From Clostridia bacterium (GTDB lineage Bacteria > Bacillota_A > Clostridia > Oscillospirales > CAG-272), in NCBI GenBank assembly GCA_017453335.1, contig JAFTKI010000066.1, positions 1-26,578 on the forward strand: a stretch of DNA of 26,578 bases, read 5' to 3'. A program made the translations under genes and the position numbers. The notes beneath the pieces were generated by a model. That model saw only the letters and a program-made list of their open reading frames with translations. It had not been told where the DNA came from and did no database searches. Positions within the stretch are counted from its first letter, which is position 1; the number at the start of each line of letters is the position of its first letter. Below are positions 1 through 7,132 of the stretch, piece by piece.

Positions 1-369
1 AGACTCCAGATTTGCCGCATTCAGGTCGGGCATCTTGGTTTCTGCGATCTTCTGAACCTGCTCCTTGGTCAGCTTTGCAACCTTGGTCTTGTTAGGAGCT
101 GCGGAGCCAGACTCGATGCCTGCAGCCTTCTTGATCAGAACGGGTGCGGGAGGAGTCTTGGTGATAAAGGTGAAGGAACGGTCTGCATAAACGGTGATCA
201 CTACGGGAATGATCAGACCGATGTCATTCTTGGTTCTTTCGTTGAATTCCTTGGTGAATACGGGAATTGCAACACCGTACTGACCGAGTGCAGGACCTAC
301 GGGGGGCTGAGGAGTTGCCTTACCTGCGGGCAACTGCAACTTGATATAACCCAAAATTTTCTTTGCCAT
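1..369 (-). CDS. rplK: 50S ribosomal protein L11, 3' end cut by window edge
   Basis: The minus-strand reading frame from the ATG at 369 gives [20 protein letters not shown] followed by the [12 protein letters not shown] segment typical of L11, and runs open to the window edge (123 codons; the family is about 140 residues, so roughly 20 C-terminal residues are outside). L11 binds the GTPase-associated region of 23S rRNA on the large subunit and affects factor binding. A TTTGGAGG ribosome binding site precedes the start. It is the last visible gene of the rpmG-secE-nusG-rplK cluster; in most bacteria rplA, rplJ and rplL follow, which would lie beyond position 1. The spacer to nusG (370-466) contains a small CGCAACG/CGTTGCG hairpin but no other gene. 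Confidence 0.97.
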   Translation of the reverse strand, partial: MAKKILGYIKLQLPAGKATPQPPVGPALGQYGVAIPVFTKEFNERTKNDIGLIIPVVITVYADRSFTFITKTPPAPVLIKKAAGIESGSAAPNKTKVAKLTKEQVQKIAETKMPDLNAANLES

Positions 370-466
370 GATTAAAAATACCTCCAAATGTGGTTTTTTG
401 CGGAAGAATTCGATAAAATTTTTCTTCCTCCCACGCGCAACGCTTTTTTCGTTGCGAAATCAGTTT

Positions 467-1012
467 TTACGATTCCAGCAGCTTGACGTCTTCCGAAGCC
501 AATTCTACAGGCATATCGCGGTTTCCGCGCTTGATCAGCACGGTAACATTTTTCAGATCCTCGGAAATTGCCAGAACGGTTCCTGTGAACCCTTCGAACA
601 ATCCACCGCTGACGGTTACGCTGTCACCAACGGCAAAGGCAAGCTTGATCTGCTGTACCTGCTCGATGTTGAGTGCCGCAACCTCCTCTTCGGTAAGAGG
701 GGTGGGACGGGATCCGGGACCAACGAAGCCGGTAACACCCGTAATATTTCTTACGGCATGCCAGCTTTCCTCGTTCATCACCATCTTCACGTATACATAA
801 CTGGGAAACAGTTTGATTTCCACCGTTTTTTCAACGTCGCCGTTCTTTTCCACAACGACCTCAACGGGAATACGGATATCGAAGATCAAATGACCGAGTC
901 CGCGGTTTTCGATGATTTTTTCGAGATTTGCTTTTACTTTGTTTTCGTAGCCGGAATATGTGTGCGCCACATACCATCTCGGGCCAACGTTCATTTCATT
1001 GATATCGCTCAT
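467..1012 (-). CDS. nusG: Transcription termination/antitermination factor NusG
   Basis: A 181-residue protein of normal NusG length. The N-terminal NGN domain is visible in PRWYVAHTYSGYENKVK (residues 11-27), which binds the clamp helices of RNA polymerase. The C-terminal KOW domain follows FAVGDSVTVSGGLFEGFTGT (about residues 126-145). NusG modulates pausing and couples the polymerase to Rho or ribosomal protein S10. The start ATG at 1012 has a short AAGG upstream and lies 11 bases after the secE stop, so the genes are co-transcribed and perhaps translationally coupled. The gene order secE-nusG-rplK is nearly universal in bacteria, which makes the assignment secure. Confidence 0.97.
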   Translation of the reverse strand: MSDINEMNVGPRWYVAHTYSGYENKVKANLEKIIENRGLGHLIFDIRIPVEVVVEKNGDVEKTVEIKLFPSYVYVKMVMNEESWHAVRNITGVTGFVGPGSRPTPLTEEEVAALNIEQVQQIKLAFAVGDSVTVSGGLFEGFTGTVLAISEDLKNVTVLIKRGNRDMPVELASEDVKLLES

Positions 1013-1023
1013 AATCGCTTGCC

Positions 1024-1440
1024 TTATGCAGCCTTGGTGAACAGATCAATAAAAGCTCTGAAGCCCGTGTTCAAGCCAATATCAAGCGCGCAAAGAACTG
1101 CTGCGCCGATCACCATGATCACGAGAACTACGTACGAGCTCTTCAAAGTTTGTCCCCATGTCAGCCAAACGATCTTTTTGGATTCGCTCTTGTAAACACG
1201 GAAAAACTTTACGATCTTCTCACGGAACTTAATGCCAAGGACAACTGCTGCGATCAACACAGCCGCAGAAATACCAACGCCGATCCACTGACCGGTGGTA
1301 AACTCCGCGAAGTTCAGGCTGATTCCATGATCATGACCTTCGTGTTCTTCAGCCAGCAAAACAGGAATCGCGAAAAGAGCAACTACGAGGACAACAGCCA
1401 GAATAGCTACTATCCAATGTTTCAGGGTTCCTTTTTTCAT
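1024..1440 (-). CDS. secE: Preprotein translocase subunit SecE with long N-terminal extension
   Basis: The C-terminal 60 residues are a normal SecE domain: an amphipathic stretch KFFRVYKSESKKIVWLTW leading into one hydrophobic membrane span (about residues 100-125). SecE clamps SecY in the membrane and is essential for protein export. The protein has 138 residues, about twice the usual 60-70 of Gram-positive SecE. The extra N-terminal half has a hydrophobic segment (residues 8-30), a short acidic and histidine-rich stretch EEHEGHDHG, then another membrane span (about 52-70). The ATG at 1440 has an AAGG site upstream. Position between rpmG and nusG supports the call; the function of the extension is unknown. 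Confidence 0.93.
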   Translation of the reverse strand: MKKGTLKHWIVAILAVVLVVALFAIPVLLAEEHEGHDHGISLNFAEFTTGQWIGVGISAAVLIAAVVLGIKFREKIVKFFRVYKSESKKIVWLTWGQTLKSSYVVLVIMVIGAAVLCALDIGLNTGFRAFIDLFTKAA

Positions 1441-1480
1441 AAATAAACCTTGATTCCTTTCTTCAGTTTGTCGTCACCAA

Positions 1481-1642
1481 TTACTTGGTTTCCTTGTGCA
1501 TTGTGTGCTTGCGACAGAATTTGCAATACTTCATGAGCTCCAGTCTGTCCGGGTCATTTTTCTTGTTTTTCTTTGTGTCGTAATTTCTCTGTTTGCACTC
1601 GGTGCAAGCGAGAGTAATCTTGACTCTTGCGTCATTCGCCAT
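1481..1642 (-). CDS. rpmG: 50S ribosomal protein L33, zinc-ribbon form
   Basis: A 53-residue frame starts at the ATG at 1642 and ends at TAA 1481-1483. It begins [20 protein letters not shown] and contains two cysteine pairs, C13-x2-C16 and C40-x2-C43, as expected for the zinc-binding form of L33. L33 sits on the large subunit near the E site. An exact AGGAGG ribosome binding site lies eight or nine bases before the start. It is the first gene of the minus-strand cluster with secE and nusG, the usual bacterial arrangement. Bacillota often carry several rpmG copies, including zinc-free ones used during zinc limitation; this copy keeps all four cysteines. Confidence 0.95.
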   Translation of the reverse strand: MANDARVKITLACTECKQRNYDTKKNKKNDPDRLELMKYCKFCRKHTMHKETK

Positions 1643-1795
1643 TTAGCGGCACCTCCTATGATAAATTTTACCCCGAAGGGCAATGTGTACCTCCCTCTGA
1701 AAGGATTGCGGGCAACCCATTCGGGTGGCGCATTGCCCGACTCCTTGCGGCAAAAAATGCGCACAAAGAAAAAGCCCTTTAACAGAGGTAGAGCA
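1643..1795 (-). promoter_or_regulatory. 5' leader of the rpmG-secE-nusG-rplK operon with alternative stems
   Basis: About 145 bases separate the promoter from the rpmG start. On the plus strand, CATTGCCCG at 1731-1739 can pair either with CGGGCAA at 1709-1715, giving a compact hairpin with an inner ACCC/GGGT stem, or with GGGCAATG at 1678-1685. The two pairings exclude each other. I recognise no known ribosomal-protein leader or riboswitch here, so a regulatory role is only inferred. Confidence 0.4.
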
Positions 1796-1824
1796 ATTAT
1801 ACCACAACGGGGGCGGCTTGTCAA
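1796..1824 (-). promoter_or_regulatory. Consensus sigma-A promoter for rpmG-secE-nusG-rplK
   Basis: Read on the minus strand, TTGACA (1819-1824) is followed by exactly 17 bases and TATAAT (1796-1801). Both hexamers match consensus perfectly and the -10 is preceded by TGG, an extended -10. This fits the very high expression expected of ribosomal genes. Confidence 0.93.
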
Positions 1825-1916
1825 GTGTTTTTTCACATTTTTTCATTATTTATTTATATATACTAAAAAATGTCGACTCAAGACGAAAAGAAAAAGCCAA
1901 AATCCAAAAAAAGTGC

Positions 1917-1945
1917 TTGCTTTTTTGGGGAAGTTGTGATATACT
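1917..1945 (+). promoter_or_regulatory. Promoter of the tRNA-Arg gene
   Basis: TTGCTT (1917-1922), 17 bases, then TATACT (1940-1945) with a TGA extended -10. The predicted start near 1952 leaves about 28 bases of leader before the tRNA. Confidence 0.85.
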
Positions 1946-1979
1946 TGTTTCGCGGTCGCAAAAGACCGACCTGATATAA

Positions 1980-2056
1980 GCACCATTAGCTCAGATGGAT
2001 AGAGCACAAGCCTCCGACGCTTGGTGTCGACGGTTCGAGTCCGCCATGGTGCGCCA
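1980..2056 (+). tRNA. tRNA-Arg, anticodon CCG
   Basis: A complete 77-base cloverleaf. The acceptor stem GCACCAT pairs with ATGGTGC, followed by discriminator G and an encoded CCA. The D stem contains GCTC/GAGC. The anticodon stem CAAGC/GCTTG closes the loop CTCCGAC, giving anticodon CCG, which reads the arginine codon CGG. The T arm contains GGTTCGAGTCC. The gene has its own promoter at 1917-1945 and ends three bases before the A-tract of an intrinsic terminator. It is divergent from the rpmG operon. Confidence 0.97.
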
Positions 2057-2102
2057 GCAAAAAAGGAGCCGATCGGCTCCTTTTTTTGCTGGCGCACCAT
2101 GG
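2044..2102 (+). terminator. Terminator hairpin extended into the tRNA 3' end
   Basis: The core is an intrinsic terminator: AGGAGCCGATCGGCTCCT with six A before it and seven T after it (about 2059-2087). The inverted repeat does not stop there. The tRNA end ATGGTGCGCCAGC (2046-2058) is matched by GCTGGCGCACCAT (2088-2100) beyond the T-tract. With the core, this makes arms of about 27 bases that pair almost perfectly, apart from one extra T. The outer part would pair with the tRNA acceptor end only in read-through transcripts. Confidence 0.88.
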
Positions 2103-2313
2103 TTGTTGGTGAGAATCGTACGCAAATTGCGAAGCAATTGTGCAGACGAGGTGCGACGGTTGAAACAAACAACCACCCCGAAGAACGCCCCTCGCACCGA
2201 AGTTCGGTTCAGATCCGCCATACAGAAAACATTTACCGCCAAGCGATCCACCCCCCGCAAGATTGTATATTCCCTTACTTATTTTTGTGCATTGCATACC
2301 GAAAAATAAAAGA
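2103..2313. other. Spacer without a gene; possible tRNA-end remnant
   Basis: I see no credible coding region here. A segment near 2204-2222 (GGTTCAGATCCGCCAT) resembles the T-arm and 3' end of the neighbouring tRNA (GGTTCGAGTCCGCCAT) but lacks the rest of a cloverleaf. A small hairpin AATTGC-GAA-GCAATT lies near 2124-2139. Confidence 0.4.
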
Positions 2314-2367
2314 TTTTAAGAAAACAGCACCGCATTTCTGTCAAGAGACAGGCGCAGCGGTGCTGTT
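2314..2367 (-). terminator. Intrinsic terminator of the DUF1015 gene
   Basis: AACAGCACCGC (2323-2333) pairs perfectly with GCGGTGCTGTT (2357-2367), with an inner CTGTC/GACAG helix. On the minus strand the stem is followed by TTTTCTTAAAA. It lies about 20 bases past the stop codon at 2388. Confidence 0.85.
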
Positions 2368-2387
2368 GGTTCTATATTTTTCTGAGG

Positions 2388-3650
2388 CTACTTAATCTTC
2401 CTGCACTCCAGATAATATCTCTTATCTGCGGCGTGTCCCATCGAGAAGGTCTTGCGGGGGAGTGCGCCGTCGTAAAGAACCGTGCGGAACAGCTCATCCT
2501 TGCGCATACCGTCAAACAAAAATCCGATGGCATTCGGCTTTTTGGCAAGCGTGCAAAGCGAATCCTCGCCGTGAATGTAGTCCACCTCGGCTTCGGGGTG
2601 ACGCTTGGTATACTCGGTCAGGAAATTCTGCAAAGTTCCCACAGCAAGCTGTGCCGTGGGATGTGCTACAGTCAGGGTTCCCTCGCCCGTTGCGGTAAAC
2701 CAACGAACCGTTTGCGGCTCGGTACTCCCCTCTTGCGCCTCGGTCGCGGCTTTCAGCTCGGCAAGCAGAGCCTCGGGATCGCAGTTGAACACAACGCGGT
2801 AGATCGGCTCGAACTGAAGCGCATCGTCGTGCAGGTTCACCACCTCGGTCAGCGCGTAGCGCGCGGGATGCTTGCGTGCCGCCTCCTCACCGATCGTGGT
2901 CTTCAGCTCCTCGTAAATGGTCTTTGCGGTTGCCAGCGAGTGATTTCCGTCCCCTGCCGCAAACAGGAAGGGTGCCGCCTCGGAGTCCCCGTATTTCGCT
3001 TTCATTGCGTCGGGTGTGATCAAAGCCGCCAGCGCGGACGATACCGCCGCCTGCTCCGCGTCATTCAAAAGATACGCGCAAACGTGACCGCCGCCCAGCA
3101 TCAGATCGAAATCATACAACGGCTCACGCTTGGAGCAAGCCGCCAAAGTCGGCTCGATCACGGTCTTTTGGGGATCATCGATGAGAAGCATCACGTGCGG
3201 AAGCTCCATGGGAGCGTTGCGGCGAATGGCAACACGGGGCGGAATACGCTCCAGTACGGTACCCTCGGTCGCGCGTGTCAGAGCCTCGGCGCCCTTGTGA
3301 AAATCGTAGCACTCCAGATCAAGCGCACCGATGATGCCGCGGCGAACCGTTCCGTCCGACTGCGTACGCGCAAGACAGATCATAGCATCGGGGTACAGCG
3401 TCAGCGTTTCGCAAAGACGCTCCATCTCACGGTTGATCTCGGGAGTGCGCTGCTCGGTTTCATTCAAATAGACCTCGGGCAGGATCATGCGCAGAGTCGA
3501 GGGGGCATCCCCCACCAAAGTCTTGGCACTTTCCCAATATTCGGGCTCGCTTGTGTATTGGTCACACGCTACCACAGCCCACTTGGTGCCATCCACCTTT
3601 TTAAAATCGGGCAGAAGAATATCCGCCGCGCAAAATCCGATCTGATTCAT
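2388..3650 (-). CDS. DUF1015 family protein
   Basis: A 420-residue protein. The N-terminus MNQIGFCAADILLPDFKKVD, the following WAVVACDQYTSEPEYW and the conserved GDGNHSLATAK near residue 230 are typical of the DUF1015 family, which is common in Clostridia and has no established biochemical function. I chose the ATG at 3650 because AAGGAG lies eight bases before it and the family starts here; an upstream in-frame start at 3692 would fall inside the promoter. No signal peptide or membrane span is seen, so it is probably cytoplasmic. It has its own promoter (3683-3711) and terminator, so it is a single-gene transcript, separate from the regulator pair upstream. Confidence 0.9.
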   Translation of the reverse strand: MNQIGFCAADILLPDFKKVDGTKWAVVACDQYTSEPEYWESAKTLVGDAPSTLRMILPEVYLNETEQRTPEINREMERLCETLTLYPDAMICLARTQSDGTVRRGIIGALDLECYDFHKGAEALTRATEGTVLERIPPRVAIRRNAPMELPHVMLLIDDPQKTVIEPTLAACSKREPLYDFDLMLGGGHVCAYLLNDAEQAAVSSALAALITPDAMKAKYGDSEAAPFLFAAGDGNHSLATAKTIYEELKTTIGEEAARKHPARYALTEVVNLHDDALQFEPIYRVVFNCDPEALLAELKAATEAQEGSTEPQTVRWFTATGEGTLTVAHPTAQLAVGTLQNFLTEYTKRHPEAEVDYIHGEDSLCTLAKKPNAIGFLFDGMRKDELFRTVLYDGALPRKTFSMGHAADKRYYLECRKIK

Positions 3651-3682
3651 AACGCTCTCCTTATGAAAATAAAGTATATAGT

Positions 3683-3711
3683 ATTGTAACATACCAAAAT
3701 AAATTTGTCAA
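3683..3711 (-). promoter_or_regulatory. Promoter of the DUF1015 gene
   Basis: On the minus strand TTGACA (3706-3711), 17 bases, then TACAAT (3683-3688) with an extended TGT before the -10. The ribosome binding site follows about 25 bases further on. Confidence 0.88.
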
Positions 3712-3729
3712 GAATCGCAAGCAAAACAA

Positions 3730-4239
3730 TTAAGAATCCAGCCAAACGATCCGCACTGCCCATCCCAACAGCTGAATCAGGACATAAGTACCAACGTGCA
3801 ATCCCCAAAAAGCAAATCGGTTTATCTCCAACGCGCACCATACAAAAAAGATCTGCCCAAAAGCCAAGAAGGAAAGAATCAGCGTGGGTATATTCAACAT
3901 TACGAACACGAATCCGTTCATAGAGGCAAAGATCGAGATCCAAAACCAAGCGTAATAAAACGGCAACGAGATGATCAGCAAAAATGCAAAGCTTTTCCCC
4001 GCATGCGTTTTGTATTCCCGCTCCATTTCAATGGCAAGCTTCTTTTCCCATGTGAGCCTGATCAGACGTTGGCATCCGTATTTGCTGATTAAAATGAATG
4101 CCAACAGCAACCACACAAAAAACAAGACGGTAAAAATTTGCCATTGCCGAATGATTCCCAAATACCCGATTACACCCAATATACAAGCATATGTAATATA
4201 TACAACCGTCGACTTCCTTTTTTCATTTTCAAGATACAT
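3730..4239 (-). CDS. Small multi-span membrane protein, partner of an XRE regulator
   Basis: About 169 residues with four likely membrane segments in two pairs, at about residues 12-29 and 32-54, then 82-104 and 108-135. The charged stretch TWEKKLAIEMEREYKTH separates the pairs. I do not recognise the family. The chosen ATG at 4239 has AAGGGCGG five bases upstream. A TTG at 4272 overlaps the stop of the regulator gene and would add 11 residues; translational coupling there is possible. The gene is co-transcribed with the XRE regulator, which suggests it is either the regulator's target or its sensor partner. The segment 3730-5408 looks richer in A+T than its neighbours. No function can be assigned. 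Confidence 0.75.
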   Translation of the reverse strand: MYLENEKRKSTVVYITYACILGVIGYLGIIRQWQIFTVLFFVWLLLAFILISKYGCQRLIRLTWEKKLAIEMEREYKTHAGKSFAFLLIISLPFYYAWFWISIFASMNGFVFVMLNIPTLILSFLAFGQIFFVWCALEINRFAFWGLHVGTYVLIQLLGWAVRIVWLDS

Positions 4240-4268
4240 TTCAACCGCCCTTAACGAAAGGCCCCTGA

Positions 4269-5408
4269 TCAACCGTCATTTTCTTCTTGTTCTTGCACAA
4301 TTTTTTGTGTCCACGCAACCGCTTCGCTATATTTTTCCGTATCCCTTACCGAGTTAAACCATGCCCATCTTGGATTGGTTAAAAGATCGCTGATTAAATA
4401 CATATGATAGTAAGACAATCTGACAACTGCAAACAACTTGTGCGTATTTCCCTGCTCGTCTATCGCGTAACACCAATCCTTGCGAACCTTCAAATTGGAA
4501 AAGAGCTTGCCACCCATGGAAAGCCACTGCTCATCAAGCGAAATAATGTATTTACACTTTTCAATCGCAGAATCGAATTCTTTCCATCCCTCCTCCACTC
4601 GGTTTTGACCGAACAGGCAGGCAGACAACACCAACTGCTTGTAAGCATAAAACATTTTCCAACCGTCCGGCACGTCCCCATCGACCCCAAACGATTCGAT
4701 CACTTGCAAAATTTCTCTCTGATATTCCGCTTTCTTCTTTGCACCGAACGAGTCGGGGCAGCGTCGATCCAACTGATCTGCCAACGTCTCAATCATTTCC
4801 AATCCTTGCTGGATATAAGAATTTTGATCTTCATTCCTTAAGCTGGCGCGATTGATCAAACAATACCGTCTGCTGAATCCGTTCGTATACGGTACCATTC
4901 CAATCCACGTATCAAGTTCTTGCTCAGGACAGATTGCCACCATCTCCTGAATTACGGCATAGCGATGTTTTGTATTCAATAATTTTTCTGCCGTTTTCAA
5001 CAAAAGTGGCATAAACTTTCCCGTTCTCTCCTCATTTCCGCAGGCATAATATCGAATGGAACAAACAAGCCGATACGCATATTCATCGTTTTCGGGATAT
5101 TTGCGGCAATATTCCCGAACAAAATCAATGAGTTCCGTACTGTTTTTACACTCAAGCGTATCAATTTTTTCGCAAAAAAACCGGTAATCCTTTTCCTTAG
5201 AGTTCCGATCGTTGGAAAGCAATGCATCGATCGTAACTCCAAAATAATTGGCAATAGTGGGTAGAATTTCGATGTCGGGATAACACATTCCAAGCTCCCA
5301 CCGCGAAACCGTTTGACCCGTTACCCCCAAGAATTCAGCCATTTTTTCCTGGGTATCACCTTTTTCCTTGCGTAGTTGCTTAAAATTTTCAGAAAAATTT
5401 AAATTCAT
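4269..5408 (-). CDS. XRE-family helix-turn-helix regulator with large C-terminal domain
   Basis: A 379-residue protein. Residues 5-63 form a Cro/C1-type helix-turn-helix domain: NFKQLRKEKGDTQEKMAEFL, then VTGQTVSRWELG as recognition helix, then IEILPTIANYFGVTIDALL. The remaining 310 residues are soluble, helical and rich in aromatic residues. They resemble the repeat-type ligand or protein-binding domains of large XRE regulators, but I cannot name the ligand. The ATG at 5408 has AGAGG upstream. The gene reads into the small membrane protein gene. Its promoter (5461-5494) carries a perfect inverted repeat over both hexamers, consistent with autoregulation. Confidence 0.88.
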   Translation of the reverse strand: MNLNFSENFKQLRKEKGDTQEKMAEFLGVTGQTVSRWELGMCYPDIEILPTIANYFGVTIDALLSNDRNSKEKDYRFFCEKIDTLECKNSTELIDFVREYCRKYPENDEYAYRLVCSIRYYACGNEERTGKFMPLLLKTAEKLLNTKHRYAVIQEMVAICPEQELDTWIGMVPYTNGFSRRYCLINRASLRNEDQNSYIQQGLEMIETLADQLDRRCPDSFGAKKKAEYQREILQVIESFGVDGDVPDGWKMFYAYKQLVLSACLFGQNRVEEGWKEFDSAIEKCKYIISLDEQWLSMGGKLFSNLKVRKDWCYAIDEQGNTHKLFAVVRLSYYHMYLISDLLTNPRWAWFNSVRDTEKYSEAVAWTQKIVQEQEENDG

Positions 5409-5460
5409 GTTCAGTACCTCTGTTAAAAATTAAAAATTAGAAGTAGCGCTCTTCTTGCTT

Positions 5461-5494
5461 ATATTGTATCATACCTTTTGCGCCAATACAATAT
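5461..5494 (-). promoter_or_regulatory. Promoter of the XRE gene with a perfect inverted repeat (possible operator)
   Basis: On the minus strand TTGTAT (5486-5491), 17 bases, then TACAAT (5463-5468) with an extended TGA. The nine bases ATATTGTAT at 5461-5469 are the exact inverse of ATACAATAT at 5486-5494. Each arm contains one promoter hexamer, so a dimeric repressor bound here would exclude RNA polymerase. Confidence 0.72.
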
Positions 5495-5685
5495 CACGTT
5501 TAGTGAGATAAACTATTGATTTACGTGAAATATCTCAACAATAATTAAAGGTTTCTCCCTGAAAATCCCATCATTTGAATTCGACTGAATCCGTGCTTCT
5601 TCAATCGATAAGATACAAGTCGGAAGCAAAAGGTTGGGCTTTGCAAAAATAAATTTACGCCAACGATAAAATTCACGCAAAGGAA

Positions 5686-5714
5686 TTGCATTTTTTACGC
5701 TGTTATGATACAAT
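5686..5714 (+). promoter_or_regulatory. Promoter of tldD-tldE
   Basis: TTGCAT (5686-5691), 17 bases, TACAAT (5709-5714) preceded by TGA. The ribosome binding site GGGAGG follows at 5740. The rest of 5495-5685 is A+T-rich and shows nothing I can name. Confidence 0.82.
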
Positions 5715-5751
5715 AATGGTAACAAGAACCAATCTGTTTGGGAGGTTATGT

Positions 5752-7131
5752 ATGATTTCAAAAGCATTGACCGAATCGGTGCTGGCGTGTGCCATGTCAA
5801 GCGGTGCCGATTTCGCTGAGCTGTACGGTGAGCTGACACGCAATAACACCGTTACCATGATGGACGGAAAGATCGAACGCGCGTCCGACAACCTGATCTC
5901 GGGAGTCGGGATCCGTGCTTTTTTGGGAACGCGTACCGTTTTCGCCTCAACCTCGGACACCTCACGCGAGGGGTTGATGAAGTGCGCCCGCGCGGTTGCC
6001 GCCGCAATGGGCGAGATCAAGGGCGACGTTTCGGTGACTCTGAAAGAGCGTTTTCTGCCCAATATCCACCCCGCGCTGATCGTTCCCTCAGGCGTTGACG
6101 CCTCCGAGCGCGCCGAGCTTTTGCGCCGCGGTTGCCTTGCCGCAAAGGAATACGATCCCGCGATCGCTCAGGTCACGGGAAGTCTTGCGGGCGTTGACCA
6201 CACCATTCTGGTTGCCAACACCGAGGGGCTTTACACCACCGACCGCCACATTCGCACACGTATTGCGGTCTCGGCAGTCGCATCCGAGGGCGGCGTGAAT
6301 CAATCGGGCTCCGACTCCCCCGGTGCCGGCATGGGCATGGAATTTTTTGACCTTGTGGATCCGAAAAACGTCGGCATTGAGGCGGCTCGTCAGGCAATGG
6401 TCAATCTCCGCGCCGACTACTGCCCCGCAGGAAAAATGACGGTTGCCATCGAAAATGGCTTTGGCGGCGTGATCTTCCACGAAGCGTGCGGACACTCGCT
6501 GGAGGCTTCGTCTGTCGCTATCGGTGCTTCACAAATGGCAGGAAAATTGGGACAGCAGATCGCCAACCCCAAGGTGACCGCCATCGACGACGGTACGATC
6601 CCGGGTGCATGGGGATCGGTCAACATTGACGACGAAGGAACACCCACACAGCGCAACGTGCTGATCGAAAACGGTGTCCTTAAAAGCTATATGATCGACC
6701 GACTCGGTTCTCGCCGTATGGGACTTCCCATGACGGGAAGCGGCCGCAGACAAAGCTACTCCTACGCCGCCACCTCGCGCATGACCAACACCTTCCTTGA
6801 GGGCGGAACCGACGCAAACGAGGACATCATCGCCTCCATCGAAAGCGGTCTTTACTGCCGCAAAATGGGAGGCGGCTCGGTCAATCCGCTCACGGGTGAC
6901 TTCAACTTTGCCGTTACCGAGGGCTATCTTGTGAAAAACGGCAAGATCTGTGAGGCTGTCCGCGGAGCTTCCCTGATCGGAACGGGGGCTGAGATCCTGC
7001 AAAATATCGATATGGTCGGCACCAATCTTGAACGCGCACAGGGAATGTGCGGCTCCTCCAGCGGAAGCATCCCCACCGACGTGGGACAGCCGCTGATCCG
7101 AGTTTCCTCTATTACCGTGGGAGGTCGCTGA
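5752..7131 (+). CDS. tldD: Metalloprotease TldD, catalytic subunit
   Basis: A 459-residue protein with the zinc motif HEACGH at residues 243-248 (HExxxH) and the conserved MCGSSSG near C433, which matches the position of the third zinc ligand in this family. TldD and TldE form a heterodimer that processes peptides, for example trimming leader peptides of modified peptides; the natural substrate here is unknown. The ATG at 5752 is chosen because GGGAGG lies six bases upstream and upstream starts would fall in the promoter. It is one base from tldE, so the two subunits are made together. Codon use matches the housekeeping neighbours. Confidence 0.93.
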   Translation: MISKALTESVLACAMSSGADFAELYGELTRNNTVTMMDGKIERASDNLISGVGIRAFLGTRTVFASTSDTSREGLMKCARAVAAAMGEIKGDVSVTLKERFLPNIHPALIVPSGVDASERAELLRRGCLAAKEYDPAIAQVTGSLAGVDHTILVANTEGLYTTDRHIRTRIAVSAVASEGGVNQSGSDSPGAGMGMEFFDLVDPKNVGIEAARQAMVNLRADYCPAGKMTVAIENGFGGVIFHEACGHSLEASSVAIGASQMAGKLGQQIANPKVTAIDDGTIPGAWGSVNIDDEGTPTQRNVLIENGVLKSYMIDRLGSRRMGLPMTGSGRRQSYSYAATSRMTNTFLEGGTDANEDIIASIESGLYCRKMGGGSVNPLTGDFNFAVTEGYLVKNGKICEAVRGASLIGTGAEILQNIDMVGTNLERAQGMCGSSSGSIPTDVGQPLIRVSSITVGGR

Positions 7132-7132
7132 T

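Noticed and set aside
2101..2240. A second complete tRNA gene after the terminator
   Set aside because: Only a T-arm-like piece is present; acceptor, D and anticodon stems cannot be formed.
1986..2297. Frames overlapping the tRNA-Arg gene
   Set aside because: They read through the tRNA and its terminator; such frames are common false calls.
2433..3689. A 418-codon plus-strand frame opposite the DUF1015 gene
   Set aside because: It is the antisense shadow of a well-supported gene with its own promoter and terminator; its translation resembles no family and has no ribosome binding site.
5513..5839. Minus-strand frame over the tldD promoter and start
   Set aside because: It has no ribosome binding site, overlaps a good promoter and the tldD start, and matches nothing recognisable.
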